Origin: Streptomyces sp. P9-A2
Lineage (GTDB): Bacteria > Actinomycetota > Actinomycetes > Streptomycetales > Streptomycetaceae
DNA: 64,000 nucleotides
Assembly: GCF_036634175.1 (NCBI RefSeq)
Contig: NZ_JAZIFX010000001.1
Span: 7,502,001-7,566,000 of the forward strand
Reading direction: 5' to 3'
Of the stretch, positions 18,782 through 48,400 are shown in pieces; within the stretch, counting starts at the first letter, position 1; each line of letters begins with the position of its first letter. The notes beneath the pieces were generated by a model, which saw only the letters and a program-made list of their open reading frames with translations, made no database searches and was not told where the DNA came from. The position numbers and the translations under genes are program-made.

Positions 18782-19216
18782 GTGACAAGCACTCGACCGA
18801 CCGAGGCCGAATCGCCCCTGGACGCATTACCCGACCGGTGGCGGCCCTTACCCGAGGCGGGCCCCGTGACCTACGACGAAGCACAGGGCCAGTGGCGTGC
18901 CGTCGACCACCGGGGAGTCTCCGCCGTACTCGCCGACCCGGGGACCTGCTCCTCCGGCCTCACACCGATCACTCCCACCCAGCAGGACTTCGAGACCTTC
19001 CGGCGGGGCGACTTCGTCGGCATGGACCCGCCGGAACACCGCGCACTCCGCACCTTGGTGAGCCGGGCCTTCACGCCCGGAGTGGTCCAGGGGCTCGAAC
19101 CGCGCATCGAGGCCGTGTGCGCGCGCCTCCTCGACGGTGTCGCCGACCGCGACCGGTTCGACCTGGCCGACACCCTCGCCCACCCCCTGCCGGTCAGCGT
19201 GATCGCCAGACCGTGA
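18782..19216 (+). pseudogene. cytochrome P450, N-terminal third only
   Basis: A GTG after GAGGAG opens a 144-residue frame that aligns with the start of bacterial P450s. It has a typical VTYDEAQGQWRAVDHRGVSA, the DFVGMDPPEHRALRTLVSRA segment (helix C region, where the HxxxR pair contacts heme propionates) and AFTPGVV. It ends abruptly at HPLPVSVIARP, where family members continue into helix E and the remaining 250 residues. The I-helix oxygen-activation motif, ExxR and the heme-binding cysteine are all absent, so no active P450 can form. Its place directly upstream of the PBP-type thioesterase suggests that the pathway once had an oxidative tailoring step. Confidence 0.85.
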
Positions 19217-19307
19217 CGCGCGTCGACGCGCCCAGGTCCCGCACCGCTCACCCGCGGGCCGGCTGCGTCCCCTCCCCGCACCCGCTCTCACCAGGAGTCC
19301 CCTTCCC

Positions 19308-20657
19308 ATGCCCTACTCCACCACCGCTCCGGCCGCCGACCGGCCGACATCCCCGCTGCGCCAGGAGGTGCAGAGCCGCCTCGACTCCCTCGCGCGCACC
19401 CACCGCGTGCCCGGCGCCCAACTGGCCGTCCACACCGGCACGCACACCCTCAGCGTGCACACCGGCACGGCCGACGCCCTGACGGGAACCCCGTTCACCG
19501 AGGACACGGCCGTACCCCTGGGCTCCGTCACCAAGCTCGGCACGGCCGTCGCCCTGCTGCTCCTCGCCGACGACGGAGACCTCGACCTCGACGCGCCCGC
19601 CGCCGAACTGCTGCCCGAATTAAGGCCGTCGTCCGAGGTGACCGCGCGTCACCTGCTCAGTCACACCGCCGGCCTGCCCACCGGACCCGACTCCGACAGC
19701 GCCGCCGGCACCACCGCCACGCGCTACCTCTCGGCGGTCTGCACCGCGCGGAGCGCCCTGTTCCCGCCGGGAACCGGCTTCTCCTATTCCAACGCCGGTT
19801 ACGTCGCCGCCGGCCGGCTCGTGTCCGAAGTGACGGGCATGACCTGGCAGGAAGCGCTGCGAGCGCTCCTCCTCGAGCCCCTGGGCATCGTCCCCGCCTT
19901 CCTCGGCGACGCCGCCCCCGCGCGGCCGGTCGCCACCGGCCACGCCCTCAACACGGCCACGGGCCTGGTGCGCCCGGCCCACCAGAACCTCGCCCCGGTG
20001 GAGGCTCCGGCCGGAGCCCTGCTGGCGAGCGCCGAGGACCTGGTGGCCCTGGGAAGGGCCGTCATCGGCCGGTCCACCGTCCTGCCCGCGTCCGTCGCCG
20101 CCCGGATGCGCCGTCCCGAACCGGCCGCCGACCCCGGCGCCCTGGCGGACTCCTGGGGCCTGGGTCTCGCCCTCTTCCGGCAGGACGGCCGCGTGTGGTG
20201 CGGCCACGACGGGAACGCCCAGGGCACCTCCTGCCATCTGCGGGCCGACCCGGACAGCGGTGTCGTCGTCGCCTTCACCGGCAACGCGGGCGGCGCCACC
20301 GCCCTGTGGCGGGACCTCGCCGCCGACCTCGTCCGGCTCACCGGCATACGCGTGCCGGCCGCCCCGGCCACCGCCCACCGCGGCCGGGCCGTACCGCTGC
20401 CGGAGTGCGCCGGCACCTACCGCAACGGGGGCACCGAGTACGCGGTCAAGCTCGACGGGGACGGCACGCCGACCCTGTCCGTCGACGGTGACCGCCCCCT
20501 CCCGCTGGTGTGCTACCCGGACCTGTCCTGCGATCTGGTCGACCCGGCCACGGGCCGGCACGAGCCCGGCGGCCGCTTCCACCGAGATCCCGCCACCGGG
20601 ACCATCGACCGCCTGCAGATATCCGGACGCACCGCGCGCCGCGCCGACATCGTCTGA
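19308..20657 (+). CDS. stand-alone PBP-type thioesterase (SurE-like peptide cyclase)
   Basis: A 449-residue serine hydrolase of the class C beta-lactamase/penicillin-binding-protein fold. The catalytic triad motifs are S73-x-x-K76 (GSVTKLG), Y160-S-N162 and H300-D-G302. The C-terminal 100 residues form a small beta-rich lipocalin-like domain. The absence of a signal peptide indicates a cytoplasmic enzyme rather than a cell-wall one. SurE-family proteins of this size and layout take a peptide from the terminal carrier protein of an NRPS lacking a TE domain and close it head to tail, using a D-residue at the C-terminus. Both conditions hold here, since NRPS2 ends in an E domain. The start has AGGAG ten bases upstream. 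NRPS1 begins 124 bases downstream. Confidence 0.9.
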   Translation: MPYSTTAPAADRPTSPLRQEVQSRLDSLARTHRVPGAQLAVHTGTHTLSVHTGTADALTGTPFTEDTAVPLGSVTKLGTAVALLLLADDGDLDLDAPAAELLPELRPSSEVTARHLLSHTAGLPTGPDSDSAAGTTATRYLSAVCTARSALFPPGTGFSYSNAGYVAAGRLVSEVTGMTWQEALRALLLEPLGIVPAFLGDAAPARPVATGHALNTATGLVRPAHQNLAPVEAPAGALLASAEDLVALGRAVIGRSTVLPASVAARMRRPEPAADPGALADSWGLGLALFRQDGRVWCGHDGNAQGTSCHLRADPDSGVVVAFTGNAGGATALWRDLAADLVRLTGIRVPAAPATAHRGRAVPLPECAGTYRNGGTEYAVKLDGDGTPTLSVDGDRPLPLVCYPDLSCDLVDPATGRHEPGGRFHRDPATGTIDRLQISGRTARRADIV

Positions 20658-20781
20658 CCGCGCCCGCGTCACACACCCTCCCCGTACGCACGGACCCCGC
20701 ACCGCTCAGGTGTGCCCGCAGGCCGCCGGAGACCGGCGCGCGGGTCCGCGCGCCGCCCCGCGCCCGAAGGACTGCACCCCG

Positions 20782-39438
<18,657 letters not shown>

Positions 39439-39451
39439 GGACCGGACAACC

Positions 39452-42400
39452 ATGACGTCTTCGAAGCGAAACCGCGCCGAGGCCCTGCCGCAGGACCTCC
39501 GGGAAGCACTCCGCCGCCGGCTCGCCGGACGGGCCGCCGACACCCCCGGCGCCGCCCGGCAGGCCATCGGGCACGCGGACCGCACCCGGCCGCTGCCGCT
39601 GTCCTTCGCCCAGCAGCGCCTGTGGTTCCTGGACCGGCTGCACCCCGGCGACCCGCGCTACAACAGCGCGGTCGCGCTGCGGCTCACCGGAACCCTCGAC
39701 CACACCGCCCTGACCGGCGCGCTGGAGCACGTGGTGGGGCGGCACGAGGCACTGCGCACCACGTTCGACGAGACCGACGGCAGCCCCACGCAGACCGTGC
39801 GGCCGGCCGGCCCGCTCCCGCTGCCGGTCCGGGACATCCCGGCCACCGGGGACGGGGAAGCCCTGGACGCGGTCCTGGTGGCCGCGTACGAGCGCCCCTT
39901 CGACCTGCGCACCGGACCGCTGCTGCGCGCCCTGCTGCTGCGCGAGTCGGACCATGCGCACGTGCTGCTGCTGACGGCCCATCACATCGTCACCGACGGC
40001 TGGTCGATGGGCGTGCTCCTGGAGGAGCTGTGCGCCGCCTACGACGCCCTCGCCCAGGGCGCGGAGCCCGCGCTGCCGCCGGTGGCGACGCAGTACCCGG
40101 ACTTCGCCGTCTGGCAGCGAGAGCAGCTCTCCGGCCCCCGGCTGGAGCGTCGACTGGCGCATTGGAAAGAGCGGTTGTCCGGTGCGGTGGCGCCCGAGCT
40201 GCCACTGGACCGGCCGCGCCGCGGCGAGGATTCCGGCGCGGGCGCGGTGCACACCTTCACCGTCCCCGCCGCCACCACGGCCCGGCTGAAGCACCTCGCG
40301 GCCGAGCGGCACACCACGCTGTTCACCGCCCTGGTCGCCGCCTCCCAGGCCCTGCTGGCCCGCTGGTCGGGGCAGGACGACATCACCGTCGGCTCGCTCA
40401 CCCCCGGCCGCGGACGCACCGACCTGGAACGGGCCGTCGGGTTCTTCGTCAACACCGTCGTGCTGCGCACCCGCGTCGAGACCGGCGGTTCCTTCCGCGA
40501 CCTGCTGGCCGCCGCCGCGGACACCGTCAACGACGCCTTCGCGCACGGTGACACGCCGTTCGAACGGCTGGTGGAGGCCGTCGGCGCGGCCCGGGAGGCG
40601 GGCCGCAACCCCCTGTTCGACGTGATGGTCCTGCTGCACCCCGCGCCGCCCGCCGCCCCCGACCCGCACGGCCTGGCCACCGCCCCGGTCGCCGTACCCC
40701 GGCGGGCCGCCACGTTCGACCTGAGCGTGGAGTTCGTACCCGACGGCGACGGGCTGACCGGTCTGCTGGAGTACCGCACCGACCTGTTCGACGCGGCCAC
40801 CGCCGAGCGCATGGCGGACCAGCTGCTGCGCACGCTGGACGGCGCCGCCGCCGAGCCGGACCGCCCGCTCGGCGCCCTGCCCCTGCTCTCGCCCCGGCAG
40901 ACGCGGCAGGTCACCCGGGACTGGAACGCGACCGCGCGGCCCGTCCCCGAGGACACCCTGCCCGAGCTGTTCGCACGGCAGGCCGCCCGCACCCCGCACA
41001 CCACCGCCCTGGTCGCCGGGGACGAACGCCTGGACCACGCGACGCTCGACGCCCGCGCCGACCGGCTGGCCCGGCAGCTCGTGGCGCGCGGAGCCGGCCC
41101 CGAGCGGCTGGTCGCCCTGCGACTGCCCCGCACCGCCGACATGATCGTGGCGATCCTCGCCGTCTGGAAGGCCGGCGCCGGCTATCTGCCCCTGGATCCC
41201 GCGCTGCCGGAGGAGCGCATACGGTTCCTGCTCGACGACGCCCGGCCGGCCCTCGTACTGGACGGGACCACGCTGCGGGACCTGTCCGGCACCGGCCCCG
41301 CCGCCGACGCGGGCCCGCTCACCCCGCCGCACCCCGACACCACCGCCTACGTCCTCTACACCTCCGGCTCCACCGGCCGCCCCAAGGGCGTCACCGTGAC
41401 CCACCGGTCCCTGGCGAACCTCCTGGCGGGCCACCGCGAGGGCTTCGTCGCCGAGGCGGGCGGCGGGCCGCTGCGGGTCGCGCTGACGGCGTCGTTCTCC
41501 TTCGACACCTCGCTGGAGGGCGTGCTGCTGATGGCCGACGGCCACCCGCTGCACCTGGTCGACGAGACGACCCGGCTGGACGCCGCCGCGCTGGTCGAGT
41601 ACGTCGTCGAGCACCGCATCGACTTCCTCGACCTGACCCCCATCCACCTGCGCCAACTGCTGCCCGCCGGACTGCTCACCGACCCGCGCCACCACCCCCG
41701 GGTGCTGATGCTCGGCGGCGAGGCCGTCGGGCCCGACCTGTGGCGGGAGCTGGCCGAGCGGCGGGACGTGGCCGCGTACAACTTCTACGGGCCCACCGAG
41801 TGCACGGTCGACGCCCTCGCCTGCCGCATCGAGGGCGACGGCCGCCCCACCGTCGGCCGGCCGCTCGCCAATGTGCGCGCCTACGTCCTCGACGACCGGC
41901 TCCGGCCTGTGCCGCCCGGGGTCGGCGGCGAGCTGTACCTGGCCGGCGCGCAGCTGGCGCGCGGCTACGCCGGCCGGCCGGGGCTCACCGCCGCACGGTT
42001 CCTGCCCGACCCGTACGGCCCGCCCGGCACCCGCATGTACCGCACCGGCGACCTGGCCCGCTGGACCGCCGACGGACGCCTGGACCACCTGGGACGCGCC
42101 GACGACCAGGTCAAGGTGCGCGGCCACCGCATCGAGCCCGGTGAGGTCGAGGCGGCCCTGACGGACCTGCCCGGGGTCGCCGCCGCCGCGGTCGTCGCCG
42201 TCACCGACCCGCACGGCCACACCCGGCTCGCCGCCTACCTGGTGCCCCGGCAGACGACCTCCGCCCCGTCGCGACGCCCGGCACGCGCACCCGAGCTCTC
42301 GGCTTCGCTCGAGCAGGGAGGCACCCCCTTCGCCGTACCGGCCGAAAGCCCGAGTACCTCCAGTACGAGGGCTTCCGTCCGGCACACCGAGAGCACGCAC

Positions 42401-45400
42401 CGGCCGCCGCTCCTTGACGGGCAGACGTTGCCTGCCGGGGCCCCGGTCCCCGCCGACCACGACGCGCGGCTCACCGCGACCGAGGTGCGGGCGGCCTGCC
42501 GGCGCGTGCTGCCCGACCACATGGTGCCGTCCTCCTTCACCGTGCTCGACGCCCTGCCGATGACCGTCAGCGGCAAGGTCGACCGGCGTGCCCTGCCCGC
42601 CCCCGACCCCGACGGCGGCGGGCGCGACAAGGAGTTCGTCGCCCCGCGCACCCCCGAGGAGGAGACCCTCGCCCGCATTTGGGCCGAGGTGCTGGGCGCG
42701 CGCCGGGTCGGTGTGAGCGACAACTTCTTCGAGCTGGGCGGCGACTCCATCCTCAGCATCCAGGCCGTCTCCCGCGCCCGCGCGGCGGGCCTGCACCTGA
42801 CCTCGCGGGACGTCTTCCGCCACCAGACCGTCGCCGACCTCGCCGCCGCCGCGTCCGCGCGCGCCGCCGAGGTGCCCGCGCCCCGGCGGCCGCGCGAGGA
42901 GGGCCCGGCACCGCTGACGCCGATCCAGGAGTGGTTCTTCGCCACCCACGGCCCGCTGCGGCACTTCAGCATGTCGATGCTGCTGGACCTGCCGCACGAC
43001 CTGGACGAGGCGGCCCTGGAACGTGCCCTGGAGGCACTGGCCGCCCACCACCCCGCGCTGCGCACCCGCTTCGTCCGCTCGGGGGACACCTGGCGCCAGC
43101 ACCCCGGCGACGGCCCGGCCGCCGGCCTGCTCACCCGCCACGACCTCTCCCGCGCCGCCGACCCGACGGCCACCCGCGAGGAGGCCGCCGGGGCCGCCCG
43201 CGCCGCCCTCGACCCGGAGACCGGCGCCCTGCTGCGCGCCGCCCTGCTGTCCCGCCCCGGCGAGCGCCCCCAGCTCTTCGTCACCGCCCACCACCTGGCG
43301 GTGGACAGCGTCTCCTGGCGCGTCCTCCTCGCCGACCTCGCCCAGGCCTACCGGCAGGCGGCCCAGGGCGCCCCGGTCCAACTGGAGCCCGTCCCCACGC
43401 CGTTCGCCGACTGGGCCGCGCACCTGTCCCGCCGGGTGCGCGCCGGTGACCTCGACGCCGACCTGCCGCACTGGACGGCCGAGGCCGCCGAACCCCGTAC
43501 CCCGCTGCCCGTGGACCGTCCCGGCACCCCGCTCGCCGGCGCGGTCCGCACGCTCCACACCCGCGTGGACCGCGCCACCACCCACGCTCTCCTGCGCCAG
43601 GTGCCCGCGGTCTACCGCACGCAGGTCAACGACGTGCTGCTCAGCGCGCTGGGCCGGGTCCTCGCCGACTGGACGGGCACCGGGCGGGTGACCGTCGCAC
43701 TGGAGGGCCACGGCCGCGAGGACGACACGCTGGACCTGTCCCGCACGGTGGGCTGGTTCACCACCCAGTACCCCGTCACCCTCACCCCCGCCGGACCGTC
43801 CGACGCGCCCGACTGGGGCACCACCCTCAAGACGGTGAAGGAACGGCTGCGGGCCGTTCCCCGGCACGGCCTCGGCTACGAGGCCCTGGCCCGCCTCGGC
43901 TCGCCCGGCCCGGCCGCCCGCGCCCTGCGGGACCTGCCGCTGCCGCAGGTCTGCTTCAACTACCACGGTCAGTGGGAGGCCGGCGAGGGGAGGGACTTCG
44001 CCCCGGCGGGCGAGGCGCCCGGCCGTGACATCGCCGCCGACCGGCCGCCGGCCCACCTGCTGGACGTGTCCGCCGTGGTCGCCGACGGCGAACTGGAGAT
44101 CACCTGGCACTACAGCGACCAGGTGCACGACGAGGACACCGTCCGCACCCTCGCCGACGGCATGACCCGCGCGCTCGCCGCGATCGCCGGGCACTGCGCC
44201 CGCCCCGGCGCGGGCGGCCGCACCCCGTCCGACTTCCCGCTGGCCCGCCTCGACCAGGACCGCCTGGACCGCCTGGCCGGCGACGGGCGGGACGTGGCGG
44301 ACGTCCTGCCGCTGACCCCGCTCCAGGAGGGCATGCTCTTCCACCGGCTGGTCGGCGGCCCCGACGACGTCTACGTCGACCAGGCGGCGCTCCTGCTGGA
44401 CGGCGTCGCCGACCCGCACGCCCTCGCCGTGGCCTGGCAGCGCGTCACCGACCGCACCCCCGCCCTGCGCACCTGCGTGGTCTGGGAGGACGTACCGGTG
44501 CCCCTCCAGGTCGTGCGCCGGGACGTGCGGGTGCCGGTGACCCACCTCGACTGGCGGAACCTGGACGAGGCCGAGCGCGCCGAGCGCCTCGACCGGCTGC
44601 GGGCCGACGACCTGGCCCGCGGCATCGACCTCGCCGCCGCGCCGCTGATGCGGCTGACCCTGGTGCGGCTGCCCGACGCGCGGCTGCACCTGCTGTGGAC
44701 CTCCCACCACCTGATCCTGGACGGCTGGAGCCTGGCCCAGGTGCTGACCGAGGTGGTCGAGGAGTACGCGGCGCTCACCGCCGGCGCCGAGTCCCGGCCG
44801 CCGGTACGGCGCCCCTTCGCCGACTACGTGCGGTGGCTGGCGGACCAGGACGCCGACGCCGCCCGCGCGCACTGGCAGGGCGTCCTCGCCGGCTTCACCG
44901 CACCCACCCCGCTGCCCACCGACCGCCCCCTGCGCGAGGCCCACTCGGCCCGCTCCGCCGACGTCCACGTGGCCGGCCTGGACGAGGAGGCGTCGGCCCG
45001 GCTGGCGCGCACCGCACGCGAGGCCGGCCTCACCCTCAACACGGTCGTGCAGGGCGCCTGGGCGCTGCTGCTGGCCCGGTACGGCGCCGAGGACGACGTG
45101 GTCTTCGGCACCACCGTCTCCGGCCGGCCCGACGACCTGCCCGGCGCCGAGTCGATGGTGGGCATGTTCATCAACACCGTGCCCACCCGCATACGCGTCG
45201 ACCCCGGGCGCCCGGCCGGCGCGTGGCTGCGGGAACTCCAGGACGCACAGGCCGAGTCGAGGCGGTTCGCGGCCGTGTCGCTGGCCGAGCTGACCCGGCT
45301 GAGCGACGTGCCGTCCGGCAGCCCGCTCTTCCACAGCATGGTCGCCTTCGAGAACTACCCCTTCGACGAGGCACGCACGGCCGGCTCCGGAGTGCGCCTG

Positions 45401-48400
45401 GCCGAGGTGACCTCCCGCGACGCCACCAACTACCCGCTCGTCCTGCGCGCCCACCACGGCGAACGCCTCGGCTTCGACCTCGCCTACGACCCCGCCCTGT
45501 TCGACGCGGCGACCGTCCGCTCACTCGCCGATCGGCTGTGCCTGCTGCTCACGGAGATCGCCGACGGCCCCGACCGGCCGCTGCGCGCCCTGGCCCGGCC
45601 GACGGCCGGGGAACGGCGGCGGATGCTCACCGAGTGGAACGGCACCGAAGAGGGCCGCCCCGACGAGACCTTGGTGGACCTGTTCGAGGCGCAGGCCGCC
45701 CGCACGCCCGGTGCCGTCGCCGTCACCTGCCAAGCCGAGCGTCTGGACTACGCGACGCTCGACGCCCGCGCCGGCCGGCTCGCCCACCGGCTCGCCGAAC
45801 TCGGCGCCGCGCCCGAGCGGTTCGTCGCCCTCGCGCTGCCCCGCTCCTGCGACCAGGTCGTCGCGGTCCTCGCCGTGCTGAAGACCGGCGCGGCCTACCT
45901 GCCGATCGACCCGGCCTCGCCCGCCGAACGCATCGGCCACCTCCTCGCCGACGCCGCCCCGGTGACGCTGGTGACCACGACCGGCACGGCGGCACGGGCC
46001 GACGGCACCGACGTGCCCGTCCTCCTCCTCGACGACCCGGACACGGAGGCCGACCTCGCCCGCCGCCCGGCCACCGGCCCCGCCCCGGCCCGCCGGCCGC
46101 TGCCGGAGAGCCCCGCCTACGCCATCCACACCTCCGGCTCCACCGGCCGCCCCAAGGGCGTGGTGATCCCGCACGCCAACGTGGTGCGGCTGTTCACCCG
46201 CACGAGCCACTGGTTCGGCTTCGGCCCGGACGACGTGTGGACGATGTTCCACTCCTACGCGTTCGACTTCTCCGTGTGGGAGCTGTGGGGCCCGCTGCTG
46301 CACGGCGGCCGGCTCGTGATCGTGCCCGACGAGACCGCCCGCTCCCCGGAGGACTTCCTGCGCCTGCTGGCGGACGAGCGGGTCACCGTCCTCAACCAGA
46401 CGCCGTCCGCGTTCTACCCGCTGATCCGCGCGGACGCCGAACATCCCGAGGTCAGCGCCCGTCTCGCGCTGCGCACGGTGGTCTTCGGCGGTGAGGCCCT
46501 GGACACCGGCCGGCTCGCCGACTGGTGGACGCGCCACCCGGCCGCCGCCCCGCGCCTGGTCAACATGTACGGCATCACCGAGACCACCGTGCACGTCACC
46601 CACGCCCCGCTCGACCCCGCCACCGCCGCCGACGGCCCCGCCGGTCCCATCGGCACGGCCATCGAGGACCTGCGGGCGTACGTGCTCGACGCGGACCTGG
46701 CGCCCGTACCGCCCGGAGCGACCGGCGAGCTGTACGTGGCGGGCGAGGGCCTGGCCCGCGGCTACCTGGGCCGCCCCGGCCTCACCGCCACCCGCTTCCT
46801 GGCCGACCCGTTCGGACCGGCCGGCAGCCGCATGTACCGCACGGGCGACCGGGCGAAGTGGCGGGCCGACGGCACCCTGGAGTACCTGGGCCGCACCGAC
46901 GCCCAGGTGAAGATCCGCGGCTACCGCATCGAACCCGGCGAGATCGAGGCCGCCCTGCACACCCACCCCGGCGTCGCCGAGGCCGCGGCCGGCGTGTTCG
47001 AGGACGCCTCCGGCACCCGCCGGCTCGTGGCGCACGTCACCGGCTCCGGCGGTGCGATCCCCGCGCCGGCCGAGCTGCGCGCCCACCTGGAGCGCCTGCT
47101 GCCCGCCCACATGGTGCCCGCCGCCTACGTACCGATGGACGCGCTGCCGCTCACCGTCAACGGCAAACTGGACCGGCGCGCACTGCCCGCGCCGGGACCG
47201 GACGGCTACGCCGCCGGCCCCGACCGGACCCCGCCGCGCACGCCCGCCGAACGGCTGGTCGCCGCCGCCTGGGCGGACGTGCTGGGAGTGGAGGAGGTGC
47301 ACGCCGGCGACGACTTCTTCGCGCTCGGCGGTGACTCCATCCTCGCCGTCCGCGTCACCGCCCGGCTGCGCGCCGCGTTCGGTCCCGGCGCCTCCCCGAG
47401 GCTGCTGTTCACCCGTCCCACGGTGGCCGCCCTGGCCGCCGAGCTCGGCGAACCGGCCGACGACGCGTCCGCCCCGCGGGCCGACGCGATACCGGCGTCC
47501 GCCCCGCACATCCCGGCGCCGCTGTCGTACGCCCAGCAACGCCTGTGGTTCCTCGACCGGTTCGAGCCCGGCAGCACCGAGTACACGACGCTGTCCGTGC
47601 TCCGCCTGCGCGGCCCGCTCGACGAGAACGCCCTGCGCACCGCGCTGGACGGCCTGGTCGCCCGGCACGAGGCACTGCGCACCACGTTCGCCGAACAGGA
47701 CGGACAGACCCGGCAGACGGTGCGTCCGCCGCATCGGGTCGGCCTGCCTGTGGACGACCTCACCGCGGCCCCGGACGGGCGGGCGGCGCTGGACGCGCTG
47801 CTGGAACGCGAGGCCGCCACGCCCTTCGACCTGGCGGCCGGGCCGCCGCTGCGCGCCCGGCTCGCCCGCACGGCCGCCGGCGAGCACGACAAGCGCGGCG
47901 AGCACGATAAGCGCGGCGAGCACGACAAGCGCGGCGAGCACGACAAGCGCGGCGAGCACGACAAGTACGGCGAGCACGACAAGTACGGCGAGCACGACAA
48001 GTACGGCGAGCACGTTCTCGTCCTCGCCGTCCACCACATCGTCACCGACGGCTGGTCGCTCGGCGTCCTCGGCCGGGACCTGGGCGAGCTGTACGCGGCG
48101 GCACACGAGGGCCGCGAGCCCGAACTCCCGGCGCTGCCCGTCCGGTACGCCGACCACGCCACCTGGCAGCGCGCCCGCACCGACCACGTCGAGGAGCAAC
48201 TCGCCCACTGGCGCGAGACGCTGGACGCAGTGCCCCCGCTGGAGCTCCCGACCGACCGTCCGCGCCCCGCCGTACGCGCCGGGGACGGCGCGCTGGTGAC
48301 CTTCACCCTGCCCGCCGAGCTGACCGACCGGCTGCGCGAGCGGGGCCGGGAGGCCGACGCCACCCTGTACATGACGCTGCTGACGGCCTGCACGGCCCTG

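Noticed and set aside
20260..20781. Open extension of the NRPS1 frame into the PBP-thioesterase gene
   Set aside because: The residues are low-complexity and out of frame with the thioesterase, whose own frame is clearly coding to 20657. The ATG at 20782 starts just before the A1 domain.
47879..48013. CRISPR-like array
   Set aside because: The repeats are directly adjacent with no spacers, coding and in frame. There is no leader and no cas gene anywhere in the window.
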